DNA of 64,000 nt. It comes from Pseudidiomarina insulisalsae (lineage in GTDB: Bacteria > Pseudomonadota > Gammaproteobacteria > Enterobacterales > Alteromonadaceae). How positions within the stretch are numbered: position 1 is the first letter of the stretch; the number at the start of each line of letters is the position of its first letter. The notes below the pieces were generated by a model, which searched no databases, was not told where the DNA came from, and saw only the letters and a program-made list of their open reading frames with translations. A program made the position numbers and the translations under genes. Of the stretch, positions 8,975 to 17,929 are shown one piece after another. The DNA lies in the NCBI RefSeq assembly GCF_003987065.1, contig NZ_PIPY01000001.1:248001-312000 (forward strand). The letters are read 5' to 3'.

Positions 8975-8991
8975 TGCACTATTATAGTGCA
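8975..8991. promoter_or_regulatory. NtrC enhancer site 1 of glnA
   Basis: TGCACTATTATAGTGCA is a perfect 17-base dyad of the NtrC type, centred about 131 bases upstream of the predicted sigma-54 start. Its centre is 23 bases (about two helical turns) from site 2, the arrangement expected for cooperative binding of two NtrC dimers. Confidence 0.88.
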
Positions 8992-8997
8992 AAACGA

Positions 8998-9014
8998 TGC
9001 ACTGTAGTAGTGCA
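8998..9014. promoter_or_regulatory. NtrC enhancer site 2 of glnA
   Basis: TGCACTGTAGTAGTGCA is an NtrC-type dyad with one arm mismatch, centred about 154 bases upstream of the predicted glnA start and on the same helix face as site 1. It ends 30 bases before the stop codon of the RND gene. Confidence 0.82.
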
Positions 9015-9043
9015 TCGTTTGCCTGAGCGGAGGAATTACGGCT

Positions 9044-12000
9044 TTAGCTGGCTTTTTGCTGCTTGCGCCGCAGCAGTGATGCGTAAAGCAGTGGAATGAC
9101 GACCAGCGTCAGCACCGTCGAAACTGCGATACCAAAGATGAGGCTTACGGCGAGGCCGTTGAAAATAGGGTCGTCGAGAATGAAGAAGGCACCAAGCATG
9201 GCGGCAATGGCGGTCAGCACAATCGGTTGCGCGCGTACCGCTGCCGCTTCAATCACCGCGTCATTCAGTGCTTTGCCCTTAGCGACCGCGTCACGAATAA
9301 AGTCGACCAGCAAAATTGAGTTGCGCACGATAATGCCGGCCAATGCGATCATGCCGATCATAGAGGTGGCCGTGAACTGCGCGTCAAGCAGAGCATGCCC
9401 TGGCATAATACCAATCAGCGTCAGCGGAATTGGCGCCATAATGACCAGTGGCGTGCCATAACTGCCGAAATGACCGACCACCAATAGGTAAATCAGCAGC
9501 AGGCCTACGGCATAGGCAAGGCCCATGTCACGGAAGGTCTCGTAGGTAATCTGCCATTCACCGTCCCATTTCAGCGCGGTCTCGTCCCACTCGTCCGGCT
9601 GGCTGATAAAGCTTTGCGGCAGGTCAATGTTACCTGCGGCGGCAAATAGCCCGTACAGCGGTGAGTCGAGCTCACCGGCCATATCGGCGGTCACGTAAAT
9701 AACCGGCCGTAAGTCTTTATGGTAACGCGGCTGCTGAATCGGCACCTGACGCCGCTCAATAATGGCGCCCAGCGGCACCGCATGGTCTTGTGCACTGGTC
9801 ACCGTCAGACTCTGTAACTGCGCCAGTTGCGCTTGCCAGTCGGCGGGCAGGTGCAGCTTCACCGGCACCGGTTGTAACTGATCAGGCAGCGCCAGATAGG
9901 TTACCGGCATGCCACTAAGCGCGGTTTGTAGCACCTGGACCGCGTGCGCAGGGTTCACGCCCAGCTGCGTCGCCCGGGCATAATTGATGTGCCAGACTTC
10001 CTCGTGACCGGCAGCCACCAACGTACTGTCGATATCGACCACGCCCTCAGTCTGCTGCAATTGCTGCATGACCTGCCGCGCGCCAGCTTCGCGTTCAGCT
10101 GCGCCCGGGCCGTAAATCTCAGCAACAATAGGCGCCAGCACCGGCGGACCCGGCGGCACTTCCACCACCTTCACACTGGCACCCGCTGCGGCGGCAATCG
10201 GCTCGACCAGCGGACGAATTGCCAGCGCAATCTTATGACTGGCACGCTCGCGCGCCTCTTTGTCCGCTAAAATGATCTGAATATCGCCCTGATGCGCGGC
10301 GCTACGCAAATAATACTGCCGCACCAGACCGTTAAAGCCGATGGGCGCTGCGGTACCGGCGTAAATTTGCGTGGCCCTGACCTCAGGCACCTCATCAAGC
10401 TTATGCGCCATCTCGAGCAGTACTTTATTGGTTTGCTCCAGCGTGCTGTACTCAGGCATATCCAGCACCAGCTTAATTTCGCTTTTATTGTCAAAGGGCA
10501 GCATTTTCATGACCACCGCCTGCACTACGGCCAAACCCAGCATGGCAACAATCAACAGAATGAGGCCAAAGCCCATGGCATAGCGCTTTTTACGGCTGGC
10601 CAGCAGCGGTTGCATCAGCTTTTCAAACAATCGGTGCAACCGGCCAGGTGCTTTGCTCTGAGCACCATGGCCTTGGCTGTCGTGACTGTTATGGTCACGC
10701 AGCAGACGGCGCGCCAGCCAGGGCGTAACGGTCAGCGCGATGATCAGTGACAGCAACATGCCCATGGAGGCATTGATCGGAATCGGGCTCATGTATGGCC
10801 CCATCAGGCCACTGACAAAAGCCATCGGCAACAAGGCGGCAATGACAGTGAAGGTCGCCAGAATAGTGGGCCCGCCGACTTCATCTACCGCCGGCGGAAT
10901 GGCCTGCTTAAGTGACTTACCCAGCCCCAGATGGCGATGAATGTTTTCCACCACGACAATGGCGTCATCGACCAGAATACCAATTGAGAAAATCAGCGCG
11001 AACAGTGACACGCGGTTTAAGGTAAAGCCCCAGGCCCAGGACGCAAACAAGGTGGTGGCCAGGGTCAGCACCACAGCACTACCGACCACCACAGCTTCGC
11101 GCTTACCCAGGGTAAAGAGCACCAGCGCCACTACAGAAATGGTGGCAAAAATCAGCTTCTGAATAAGTTTCGAGGCTTTGTTGTCGGCGGTCTGCCCGTA
11201 GTTGCGGGTGACCTCGACGTTCAGTGCCGGCGGCAGCCATTGTTCTTCCAGCGTGTTGAGCCGAGTAAGTACCCGCTCGGCCACCTCCACGGCGTTTTCG
11301 CCGGTTTTCTTGGTGACCGTCATGGTCACCGCGGGCTGCACCTGGCCATTTTTCTCGCGCGACCAGACATAGCGTGAGGCGCGGGTGGCCCCAGGGTGAA
11401 TAGTCGCCACTTGCTCCAGCCTTACCGGACGCCCGTCGACCACCGCAACGACCAGCTCGCGTAGCTGTTGCGCACTGCCAATAAAGCTGCCCGCCTGCAC
11501 CTGAAGCTGCTGCCCGTCCTGCAGACGATAACCTGCCTGCGCACTGGCATTCTGACTCGCCAGCGCTTGCGCGACTCGGTTTACATCCAGACCGACCTGT
11601 TGCAGCGCAGTGCTATCCAGGGTCACGCTTACCTGCTCAAGCTCAGCGCCAATCACGGCAATATCACGCACCCCGTCGACATTTTGCAATGGCGCGCGCA
11701 AGGTATCGGCAACGGACTTTAAGTCGAGCTCAGGGGAGGTCAGGGTCAGCCCCAGAATTGGCACGTCATCAATGCCACGGGTTTTCACCAGCGGCTGCGA
11801 CAACGATGGATGCTGCAGCTGCCATGAGGCTAAGCTGTCAAATAGCTCGACCAGCGCTTTTTCGCGGGCCACGCCCACCGCAAACTGCACCGTCACCAGC
11901 GCCTGGCCGGGTTGTGACACCGAGTAAATATGCTCAATGCCCTGCATGCGGGCAAAGTGCTGTTCCAGCGGGGTGGCAATTTGCTGTTCAATTTGCGCCA

Positions 12001-12190
12001 CCTGCGCCCCGGGCAGGGCGACCATCACGTCTGCCATGGTCACGTCAATCTGTGGCTCTTCTTCACGCGGCGTAATAAGTGCCGCCATGATGCCAAGCAA
12101 GAGCGCGAAAATAGCCAGCAGTGGCGTTAGCTGTGAACGCTCGCCCCAGGCCGCCAGCCGCCCGGCAATGCCTAACTTATTTGTTGCCAT
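9044..12190 (-). CDS. RND efflux transporter, inner-membrane permease (AcrB/HAE1-like)
   Basis: A 1048-residue resistance-nodulation-division pump with the usual two repeats, each a transmembrane helix, a large periplasmic loop and further helices. The proton-relay aspartates are present in FSIGILVDDAIVVVENIHRH (TM4). The porter loop contains PGAQVAQIEQQIATPLEQ. The C-terminal half has LAGIIVRNSILLVDFIRDA. It works with the adaptor encoded directly upstream, whose stop overlaps this start by 14 bases. An outer-membrane TolC-type factor is not encoded nearby. The substrate cannot be read from sequence; it is not a heavy-metal CusA-type by gross features, but this is uncertain. Confidence 0.88.
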   Translation of the reverse strand: MATNKLGIAGRLAAWGERSQLTPLLAIFALLLGIMAALITPREEEPQIDVTMADVMVALPGAQVAQIEQQIATPLEQHFARMQGIEHIYSVSQPGQALVTVQFAVGVAREKALVELFDSLASWQLQHPSLSQPLVKTRGIDDVPILGLTLTSPELDLKSVADTLRAPLQNVDGVRDIAVIGAELEQVSVTLDSTALQQVGLDVNRVAQALASQNASAQAGYRLQDGQQLQVQAGSFIGSAQQLRELVVAVVDGRPVRLEQVATIHPGATRASRYVWSREKNGQVQPAVTMTVTKKTGENAVEVAERVLTRLNTLEEQWLPPALNVEVTRNYGQTADNKASKLIQKLIFATISVVALVLFTLGKREAVVVGSAVVLTLATTLFASWAWGFTLNRVSLFALIFSIGILVDDAIVVVENIHRHLGLGKSLKQAIPPAVDEVGGPTILATFTVIAALLPMAFVSGLMGPYMSPIPINASMGMLLSLIIALTVTPWLARRLLRDHNSHDSQGHGAQSKAPGRLHRLFEKLMQPLLASRKKRYAMGFGLILLIVAMLGLAVVQAVVMKMLPFDNKSEIKLVLDMPEYSTLEQTNKVLLEMAHKLDEVPEVRATQIYAGTAAPIGFNGLVRQYYLRSAAHQGDIQIILADKEARERASHKIALAIRPLVEPIAAAAGASVKVVEVPPGPPVLAPIVAEIYGPGAAEREAGARQVMQQLQQTEGVVDIDSTLVAAGHEEVWHINYARATQLGVNPAHAVQVLQTALSGMPVTYLALPDQLQPVPVKLHLPADWQAQLAQLQSLTVTSAQDHAVPLGAIIERRQVPIQQPRYHKDLRPVIYVTADMAGELDSPLYGLFAAAGNIDLPQSFISQPDEWDETALKWDGEWQITYETFRDMGLAYAVGLLLIYLLVVGHFGSYGTPLVIMAPIPLTLIGIMPGHALLDAQFTATSMIGMIALAGIIVRNSILLVDFIRDAVAKGKALNDAVIEAAAVRAQPIVLTAIAAMLGAFFILDDPIFNGLAVSLIFGIAVSTVLTLVVIPLLYASLLRRKQQKAS

Positions 12191-13139
12191 AGCTGACTAC
12201 CTCGTTGGCAGCAAGGCCGCTGACAACTTCAACCTCGCCGTCATACTGGGCGCCTAAACGCACCGCACGCCACTCACCGTTGGCCATTTTCACCAGCGCC
12301 AGTTCGCCCTGATGGTAAACAGCCGCCTGAGGAATCACCACCCCGAGATGCTCACCCACTTTCACCGTGACGGTTTGCCACTGCCCCGGCAAGAGATCCG
12401 TGCCCGCCGGCAGCGCAAGCCGCAGGCGCTGTGTTGAGCTTTGCTGGTCCACCGTTGGAAATAACTGAAATGCAGTGGGTTCAATCTCGCCCACACGTGC
12501 CCACTGAAACTGCGCGGTGGCGCGGCCATCATCGGCCGGCAGATCGACATGAATGCGCAGCTGTGCCGGATCAAAGCCACTCATAAGCGGCGTACCCGGC
12601 TGTACCAGTTCGCCGGGCTCAACCAGACGCGCGCTGACCACGCCACTATAAGGCGCTTTCACTTCGGTATATGAGAGCTGTTCCTGCGCGCGGGCAACGG
12701 TTGCAGCCGCCGAGCGCTGCTGCGCTTTGGCGCTGTCCAGTTGCGCCTGCACCCGATCCAGCTCAGCGCCTGGCAGCAAGCGTTGCTCGACCAGCCGCGA
12801 CACGCGCTTAAATTCCTGCTCGGCGGCAATCAAGTTCGCATTAGCTGCGGCCAGCTGTGACTCCGCCTGCATTAGCGCCTGATACTGCTCTTCTGAGGTG
12901 ATGGTAATAATGGTTGTACCGGCGGCCACCTGGTCACCGACATCTACCCGTACCTGTTCAACGCGTCCGGACACTTGCGCTGAGACCGTGGCAGCGTTGG
13001 TTGCCTCGACCACACCCTGTAGTTTCAGGTAATCGGAAAGCAGTTTTTCCTGAACCGCTACGGTTTGGGCAAGACCATGCGGGGTCACCGACAACAGCGA
13101 TATTGTTAAAAAAAGTTTGACAAAAGAAGCGCAACGCAT
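12177..13139 (-). CDS. RND efflux periplasmic adaptor (membrane fusion protein)
   Basis: A 320-residue HlyD-type adaptor bridging the RND pump and an outer-membrane channel. An N-terminal signal peptide (about 1-25, ending HGLAQT) lacks a lipobox cysteine, so it is probably periplasmic rather than lipidated. The barrel-sandwich halves are GVVEATNAATVSAQVSGRVE (about 38-57) and YTEVKAPYSGVVSARLVEPGE, separated by an alpha-helical hairpin of about 90 residues rich in Gln/Ala. It is shorter than AcrA (397) with a reduced C-terminal domain. It heads the operon; the promoter carries an inverted repeat over its -10. Confidence 0.88.
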   Translation of the reverse strand: MRCASFVKLFLTISLLSVTPHGLAQTVAVQEKLLSDYLKLQGVVEATNAATVSAQVSGRVEQVRVDVGDQVAAGTTIITITSEEQYQALMQAESQLAAANANLIAAEQEFKRVSRLVEQRLLPGAELDRVQAQLDSAKAQQRSAAATVARAQEQLSYTEVKAPYSGVVSARLVEPGELVQPGTPLMSGFDPAQLRIHVDLPADDGRATAQFQWARVGEIEPTAFQLFPTVDQQSSTQRLRLALPAGTDLLPGQWQTVTVKVGEHLGVVIPQAAVYHQGELALVKMANGEWRAVRLGAQYDGEVEVVSGLAANEVVSYGNK

Positions 13140-13164
13140 GACTTTACCTCGAAGCTTTATTTGG

Positions 13165-13197
13165 AGCTAATTTAGCTTATTCTAAAGTAAATATCAA
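13165..13197 (-). promoter_or_regulatory. Promoter of the RND operon with an overlapping dyad
   Basis: On the minus strand TTGATA (13197-13192), a 17-base spacer and TAAATT (13174-13169) form a plausible sigma-70 promoter 30 bases before the adaptor ATG. The -10 lies inside the perfect dyad AGCTAA-T-TTAGCT (13165-13177, plus-strand reading), which suggests an operator for an unidentified repressor. Confidence 0.5.
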
Positions 13198-13264
13198 GAC
13201 GCTTGCAGCCCGCTGGGATTAGCGCTAAGTTGAACATTTCCACATAACTGCCAGAAGCGCCTTT

Positions 13265-15976
13265 ATGAAAGAAACGCATCATACGTTGCAGCAACATTTA
13301 CTGTTTGGGGTCGCTTGCTCCCTCATTGCTGTAGGTGCCACCGGCGCAATTGAAGTATTACTCTTTGAGTATCAGGAGTTTATGACTGCTGTGCCGCCTG
13401 GTCTGGCAATCAGTGCAACGCTGGCGGGCGCCGGCTTGCTGGCGCGCGCGTTGGGCTATGCCAAGTTAGCTAGTTTAATTGTTGCGTTGTTGTTGGCATG
13501 GTCCTTTCTGTTTCTTTTTAATCCCTTCGGCTCGGTTCCGCAGCATTGGCTGTCTATGCCCCCTGTCATCTCCGCCGCTGTATTAACAGTTTTCGCAGTC
13601 AGTCTGGCCATTCCTACCCGCTATCGGCTCGGCCGCTTATTCTTAAAGTTAACCGCACTTTGCGCCTTTATCAGCTTCGTTGTACTGGAGCTGATGCTAT
13701 GGATGAGCTCAAACAACGCCACAGACGTGGCACTGTTCGATAACCCCAGCGCTAAAGCCCTTGGCGGTTACGCACTATTGTTACTGGCCATCGCTTGTTA
13801 TTTACTGTCGCGGGTCAAACTGCCGCCATTGAGTAAAATGGTGCAGCACACCGAAGTGCTGACCAGCGTAGCTTGTATTGTCGTTGCCTTCGGACTGTGG
13901 GCAAGTCTTACCTCTCATGACATCAATTCCCACCGTGAACGCGCTGAATTAGCACTGTTCAATGTCAGCACTACATTGAGCCAACGCATGGAGACGCACA
14001 TTCTGGCACTACGACGCCTGGCGACACGGCTTGGTATTGAGATTCAGCCTGAGACCAGCTTGCGCTTGTTAACTACGGATATCGAAAACTATGTTCGCGA
14101 TTTCCCCACCTTCGACGGCATTATGGTTTTAGACGGGCAACTTAACTGGGTTGCCGGTAATCCCTATGCGCAACAGTTTATGCAGTCGCCATTGTTCGAC
14201 CGCCCTGCGGTCAGGGAATGGTTGTTAACGCCCTCACAAGAGCCCGTCAATGCCGTACTAGGTGCGACGCTGGAAACGCCCGCGCCGACCATGGTCATGA
14301 AGATACCTGTCACCGACTCGTTTTTACGCGGCGGGCAACTGATTACGTTTTTCAATATTCCTGAACTCTTACGTATCTCGGAAGCCGCACGCGTCAGCGG
14401 TATCAGCAATTACTGGAAAATCAGCGACGACAGGTTATTCGCGCTCGACCCTGCCAGCGAGCAGCGCCTGCGAAGTTTCGCGACCCAAACACAACGTTAT
14501 CCGCATTACCTGGTGCGCTCAGTAGAAGGTGGTGACTCAGGCCAAGTACAACTGGTCAGCTTTATCACTGACTATCGCGCCATGCGTGCCGAAGCTGCCA
14601 TTAACCAACTGATTTTATTTGCCGGCCTGTTATTTGTCCTCTTACTTGCTATTGGTCATGATCGCTCATTACGGCTTAGTAAAGAGCGGCAGAAGTTGCA
14701 CTATCAGGCGCGCCACGACCACGTGACGGGCTTGCTCAACCGCTGGGCGTTTGAGGAAAAGTTGGGTGAACCAAATGCTTTACCAGCGAATTGCGCAGTG
14801 CTATTTCTCAATCTCGACGGCTTTAAGCCGGTTAATGACAGTATTGGTACCCTGCTGGGAAATGCCGTATTGCGTCAGGTGGGTGAACGTCTCATCCATA
14901 CCTGTCCCGAGACGGCGATTTTCAGTCGCTATGGTGGTGATGAGTACGTCATTGTCGTGCCGCAACAAGCTCAGGTGCAAACGCACCTATTGGCAAGTGA
15001 ATTACTTAAAGCCATTCACGAACGCTTTGTGGTTGATAACACCGAAATCTTGCTCACCACCAGTATTGGCACCACAGTAACCGAGCCTGCACAGGCACTT
15101 GGCAGTGCTATCGCCCGCGCGGAAATGGCCATGACCGAAGCGAAGCGGCTGGGCGGCAACCTGGTGCGCGAGTTTACCAGTTATATGGAGCTTGATTACC
15201 GCCGTCAGGTGCGCATTCGCGGGTTATTGCAACAGGCACTCGAATACGATCGGCTTGAGATCTTTTATCAGCCACAAATCGATACCCGCAGCGGCCGAAT
15301 TATTGGTGCTGAAAGTCTGGTGCGGTGGAAGCACAACGATAGTTACATCTCACCGGCGGAGTTCATTCCCGTTGCCGAGCGCACCGGCCAAATCATAAAA
15401 CTTGGTGAACAGGTACTGGAAAAGGTGCTGCGCCATCGGGCGGCACATGCTTCGCTGCGCGCGCTGGATATTTCAGTCAATATCTCGATCCAGCAGTTGC
15501 AGCGCTATGACTTTCCGCGAGTGCTGAAAAACTTACTGCAACAAACTCACAGCGACACCAAAAATCTTACCTTTGAACTGACCGAGGGCGTATTTGCCGA
15601 CATTGAATCGCAGAACAACGTTCTGGCGCTACAGCGTTTACGGGATATGGGCTGCGAGGTCGCTATTGATGACTTTGGTACCGGCTACTCCTCGCTGGCC
15701 TATCTGCACCGCATTCCGGCCGGTATGGTCAAGCTTGATCGCATGTTCGCTGCCGACATCGTGATTAATAAAGATAAATACGAGTTGGTACAAACCGTCA
15801 CCCGCCTGTGTCATACCTTCGGTAAAAAAATCATCATTGAAGGTGTTGAAAACGCCGCACAGGTTGCCGTGTTTCGTAAACTCGGGGTGACCGTCATGCA
15901 GGGCTATCACTTCGCACGCCCCATGCCTCTTGAACAATTTCTCGCGCTGATTGAAAAAGAACCTCATTTTACCTGA
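13265..15976 (+). CDS. Membrane GGDEF/EAL protein (probable c-di-GMP phosphodiesterase)
   Basis: A 903-residue signalling protein. About six membrane helices occupy residues 10-215, then a periplasmic segment of about 230 residues (CHASE-like, unassigned) and a further helix near 445-465. The GGDEF domain (about 480-640) has FLNLDGFKPVND and GGDEY at 557-561 in place of GGDEF, and no RxxD inhibitory site in the expected place. The EAL domain (about 655-895) reads ESLVRW with E683, DDFGTGYSSL with D802/D803, KLDR and EGVEN. All of these are consistent with hydrolysis of cyclic di-GMP. It is transcribed divergently from the RND operon. Dual activity cannot be excluded. Confidence 0.87.
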   Translation: MKETHHTLQQHLLFGVACSLIAVGATGAIEVLLFEYQEFMTAVPPGLAISATLAGAGLLARALGYAKLASLIVALLLAWSFLFLFNPFGSVPQHWLSMPPVISAAVLTVFAVSLAIPTRYRLGRLFLKLTALCAFISFVVLELMLWMSSNNATDVALFDNPSAKALGGYALLLLAIACYLLSRVKLPPLSKMVQHTEVLTSVACIVVAFGLWASLTSHDINSHRERAELALFNVSTTLSQRMETHILALRRLATRLGIEIQPETSLRLLTTDIENYVRDFPTFDGIMVLDGQLNWVAGNPYAQQFMQSPLFDRPAVREWLLTPSQEPVNAVLGATLETPAPTMVMKIPVTDSFLRGGQLITFFNIPELLRISEAARVSGISNYWKISDDRLFALDPASEQRLRSFATQTQRYPHYLVRSVEGGDSGQVQLVSFITDYRAMRAEAAINQLILFAGLLFVLLLAIGHDRSLRLSKERQKLHYQARHDHVTGLLNRWAFEEKLGEPNALPANCAVLFLNLDGFKPVNDSIGTLLGNAVLRQVGERLIHTCPETAIFSRYGGDEYVIVVPQQAQVQTHLLASELLKAIHERFVVDNTEILLTTSIGTTVTEPAQALGSAIARAEMAMTEAKRLGGNLVREFTSYMELDYRRQVRIRGLLQQALEYDRLEIFYQPQIDTRSGRIIGAESLVRWKHNDSYISPAEFIPVAERTGQIIKLGEQVLEKVLRHRAAHASLRALDISVNISIQQLQRYDFPRVLKNLLQQTHSDTKNLTFELTEGVFADIESQNNVLALQRLRDMGCEVAIDDFGTGYSSLAYLHRIPAGMVKLDRMFAADIVINKDKYELVQTVTRLCHTFGKKIIIEGVENAAQVAVFRKLGVTVMQGYHFARPMPLEQFLALIEKEPHFT

Positions 15977-16011
15977 CGGCACGAAATTTAGCCTATTTTC
16001 CTAAAAACCTG

Positions 16012-16017
16012 TATAAT
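16012..16017 (+). promoter_or_regulatory. -10 element of a typA promoter
   Basis: A perfect TATAAT lies 59 bases before the typA ATG, in the AT-rich gap after the GGDEF/EAL gene. No good -35 is seen at normal spacing; the nearest (TTTAGC at 15987-15992) is 19 bases away and weak. Confidence 0.5.
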
Positions 16018-16075
16018 CGCGCACATTTTTCACCCCCCAATTAACAGGCTTGGGCCTGTCTTTGAGATCTACTTC

Positions 16076-17920
16076 ATGAGTAAGTTTGTAAATAGCACAG
16101 AAATCAATAAGTTACGCAACATAGCTATCATAGCGCACGTTGACCATGGCAAGACCACCCTGGTTGATAAGCTGCTGCAACAGTCGGGCACCCTCGAGAG
16201 CCGTGGCGGCGTTGAAGAGCGTATTATGGATAGCAACGATCTTGAGAAAGAGCGTGGCATTACCATTTTGGCAAAAAATACTGCCATTAATTATCAAGAT
16301 TACCGTATCAATATTCTCGATACCCCGGGGCACGCTGACTTCGGTGGTGAAGTTGAACGCGTACTGTCGATGGCCGACTCGGTTCTGCTGTTGGTTGACG
16401 CCGTCGATGGTCCGATGCCGCAAACCCGCTTCGTAACCCAAAAAGCGTTTTCGCACGGTCTGAAGCCGATTGTGGTCGTCAACAAAATTGACCGCCCCGG
16501 CGCGCGTCCTGACTGGGTGATTGACCAGGTCTTTGATCTGTTTGACAACCTTGGCGCGACCGACGAGCAGCTTGACTTCCCGATCGTTTATGCCTCGGCG
16601 TTAAACGGCTTCGCCACGCTTGACCCGGATTCGCCAAGCGAAGACATGACACCGCTGTTTGAGACCATTCTTGAGCGTGTGTCACCACCGGACGCAGACC
16701 GTGACGGCCCGTTACAAATGCAGGTGTCGCAGCTGGACTACTCAAGCTACCTGGGCATTATCGGCATTGGCCGTATAAAGCGCGGTACCCTGAAGCTCAA
16801 TCAGCCAGTGACGATTGTCGGTGCCGATGGTTCACAGCGTAACGGTAAAGTGGGTCAGATATTTGGTTATCTGGGTCTGGATCGCATTGAAGTCGACTCC
16901 GCCAGCGCCGGCGACATCGTTGCCTTTACGGGTCTTGGCGAGCTGAAAATCTCTGACACTGTTTGTGCGCAGGGTCACGTTGAAGCCTTACCACCATTGA
17001 CGGTGGACGAGCCAACGGTAACCATGACCTTCCAGGTCAATACGTCACCGTTTGCCGGTAAAGAAGGTAAGTTCGTTACCTCACGTCAGATTCTTGAGCG
17101 TTTGCAGCAAGAACTGAAGCACAACGTAGCATTACGCGTTGCTGAAACCGACAACCCGGATCGTTTCCGCGTTTCAGGTCGTGGTGAACTGCACTTAGGT
17201 GTCCTGATTGAAAACATGCGCCGCGAAGGTTTCGAGTTGGCAGTGTCGCGTCCTGAAGTTATTCTGCGTGAAGTTGATGGTGCCAAAGAAGAGCCATTTG
17301 AAAACCTGACCGTGGACATTCAGGAAGAGCACCAGGGTTCGGTCATGGAAAAACTCGGCTTGCGTAAAGCTGAAATGACCAATATGACCCCCGACGGCAA
17401 AGGCCGCGTGCGTATCGACTTTATCGTTCCAAGTCGTGGGTTGATTGGCTTCCAGACCGAGTTTATGACCTTAACCTCGGGTACCGGTTTGCTCTACCAC
17501 ACGTTTGACCACTACGGCCCGTACAAAGGCGGCAAGATTGGTCAGCGCATTAACGGCGTGCTGATTTCAAACGCCCAGGGTAAAGCGTTGGCCTATGCCT
17601 TGTTTAACCTGCAAGAGCGTGGTCGTCTGATGCTGGGTCACGGTGAAGAAGTGTACGAAGGCCAGGTGATTGGTATTCACAGCCGCTCTAACGATTTGAC
17701 GGTAAACTGTCTGAAAGGTAAGCAGTTGACCAACATTCGCGCGGCCGGTACCGACGACGCCTTGTTGCTGACACCACCGGTGCGCTTCTCGCTGGAGCAG
17801 GCATTGGAATTTATTGACGATGACGAGCTGGTTGAAATTACGCCAAAATCGATTCGTATCCGTAAGCGCATGTTGACCGAGAACGAACGTAAGCGCGCCA
17901 GCCGCTCGAAAGAAGGCTAA
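16076..17920 (+). CDS. typA: Ribosome-associated GTPase TypA/BipA
   Basis: A 614-residue translational GTPase (E. coli 607) that acts in 50S assembly and in adaptation to cold and stress. The G domain shows [10 protein letters not shown] (G1), RGITI (G2), [12 protein letters not shown] (G3), [13 protein letters not shown] (G4) and SALNG (G5). These are followed by domain 2, the elongation-factor-like domain ([21 protein letters not shown]) and the TypA-specific C-terminal domain ([20 protein letters not shown]). The start [23 protein letters not shown] fits the family. A strong terminator lies 28-60 bases after the stop. Confidence 0.97.
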   Translation: MSKFVNSTEINKLRNIAIIAHVDHGKTTLVDKLLQQSGTLESRGGVEERIMDSNDLEKERGITILAKNTAINYQDYRINILDTPGHADFGGEVERVLSMADSVLLLVDAVDGPMPQTRFVTQKAFSHGLKPIVVVNKIDRPGARPDWVIDQVFDLFDNLGATDEQLDFPIVYASALNGFATLDPDSPSEDMTPLFETILERVSPPDADRDGPLQMQVSQLDYSSYLGIIGIGRIKRGTLKLNQPVTIVGADGSQRNGKVGQIFGYLGLDRIEVDSASAGDIVAFTGLGELKISDTVCAQGHVEALPPLTVDEPTVTMTFQVNTSPFAGKEGKFVTSRQILERLQQELKHNVALRVAETDNPDRFRVSGRGELHLGVLIENMRREGFELAVSRPEVILREVDGAKEEPFENLTVDIQEEHQGSVMEKLGLRKAEMTNMTPDGKGRVRIDFIVPSRGLIGFQTEFMTLTSGTGLLYHTFDHYGPYKGGKIGQRINGVLISNAQGKALAYALFNLQERGRLMLGHGEEVYEGQVIGIHSRSNDLTVNCLKGKQLTNIRAAGTDDALLLTPPVRFSLEQALEFIDDDELVEITPKSIRIRKRMLTENERKRASRSKEG

Positions 17921-17929
17921 GAAAAACTC

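Noticed and set aside
10292-10750. A 152-codon open frame antisense to the RND permease gene.
   Set aside because: His/Gln-rich low-complexity translation, a typical shadow of the permease reading frame.
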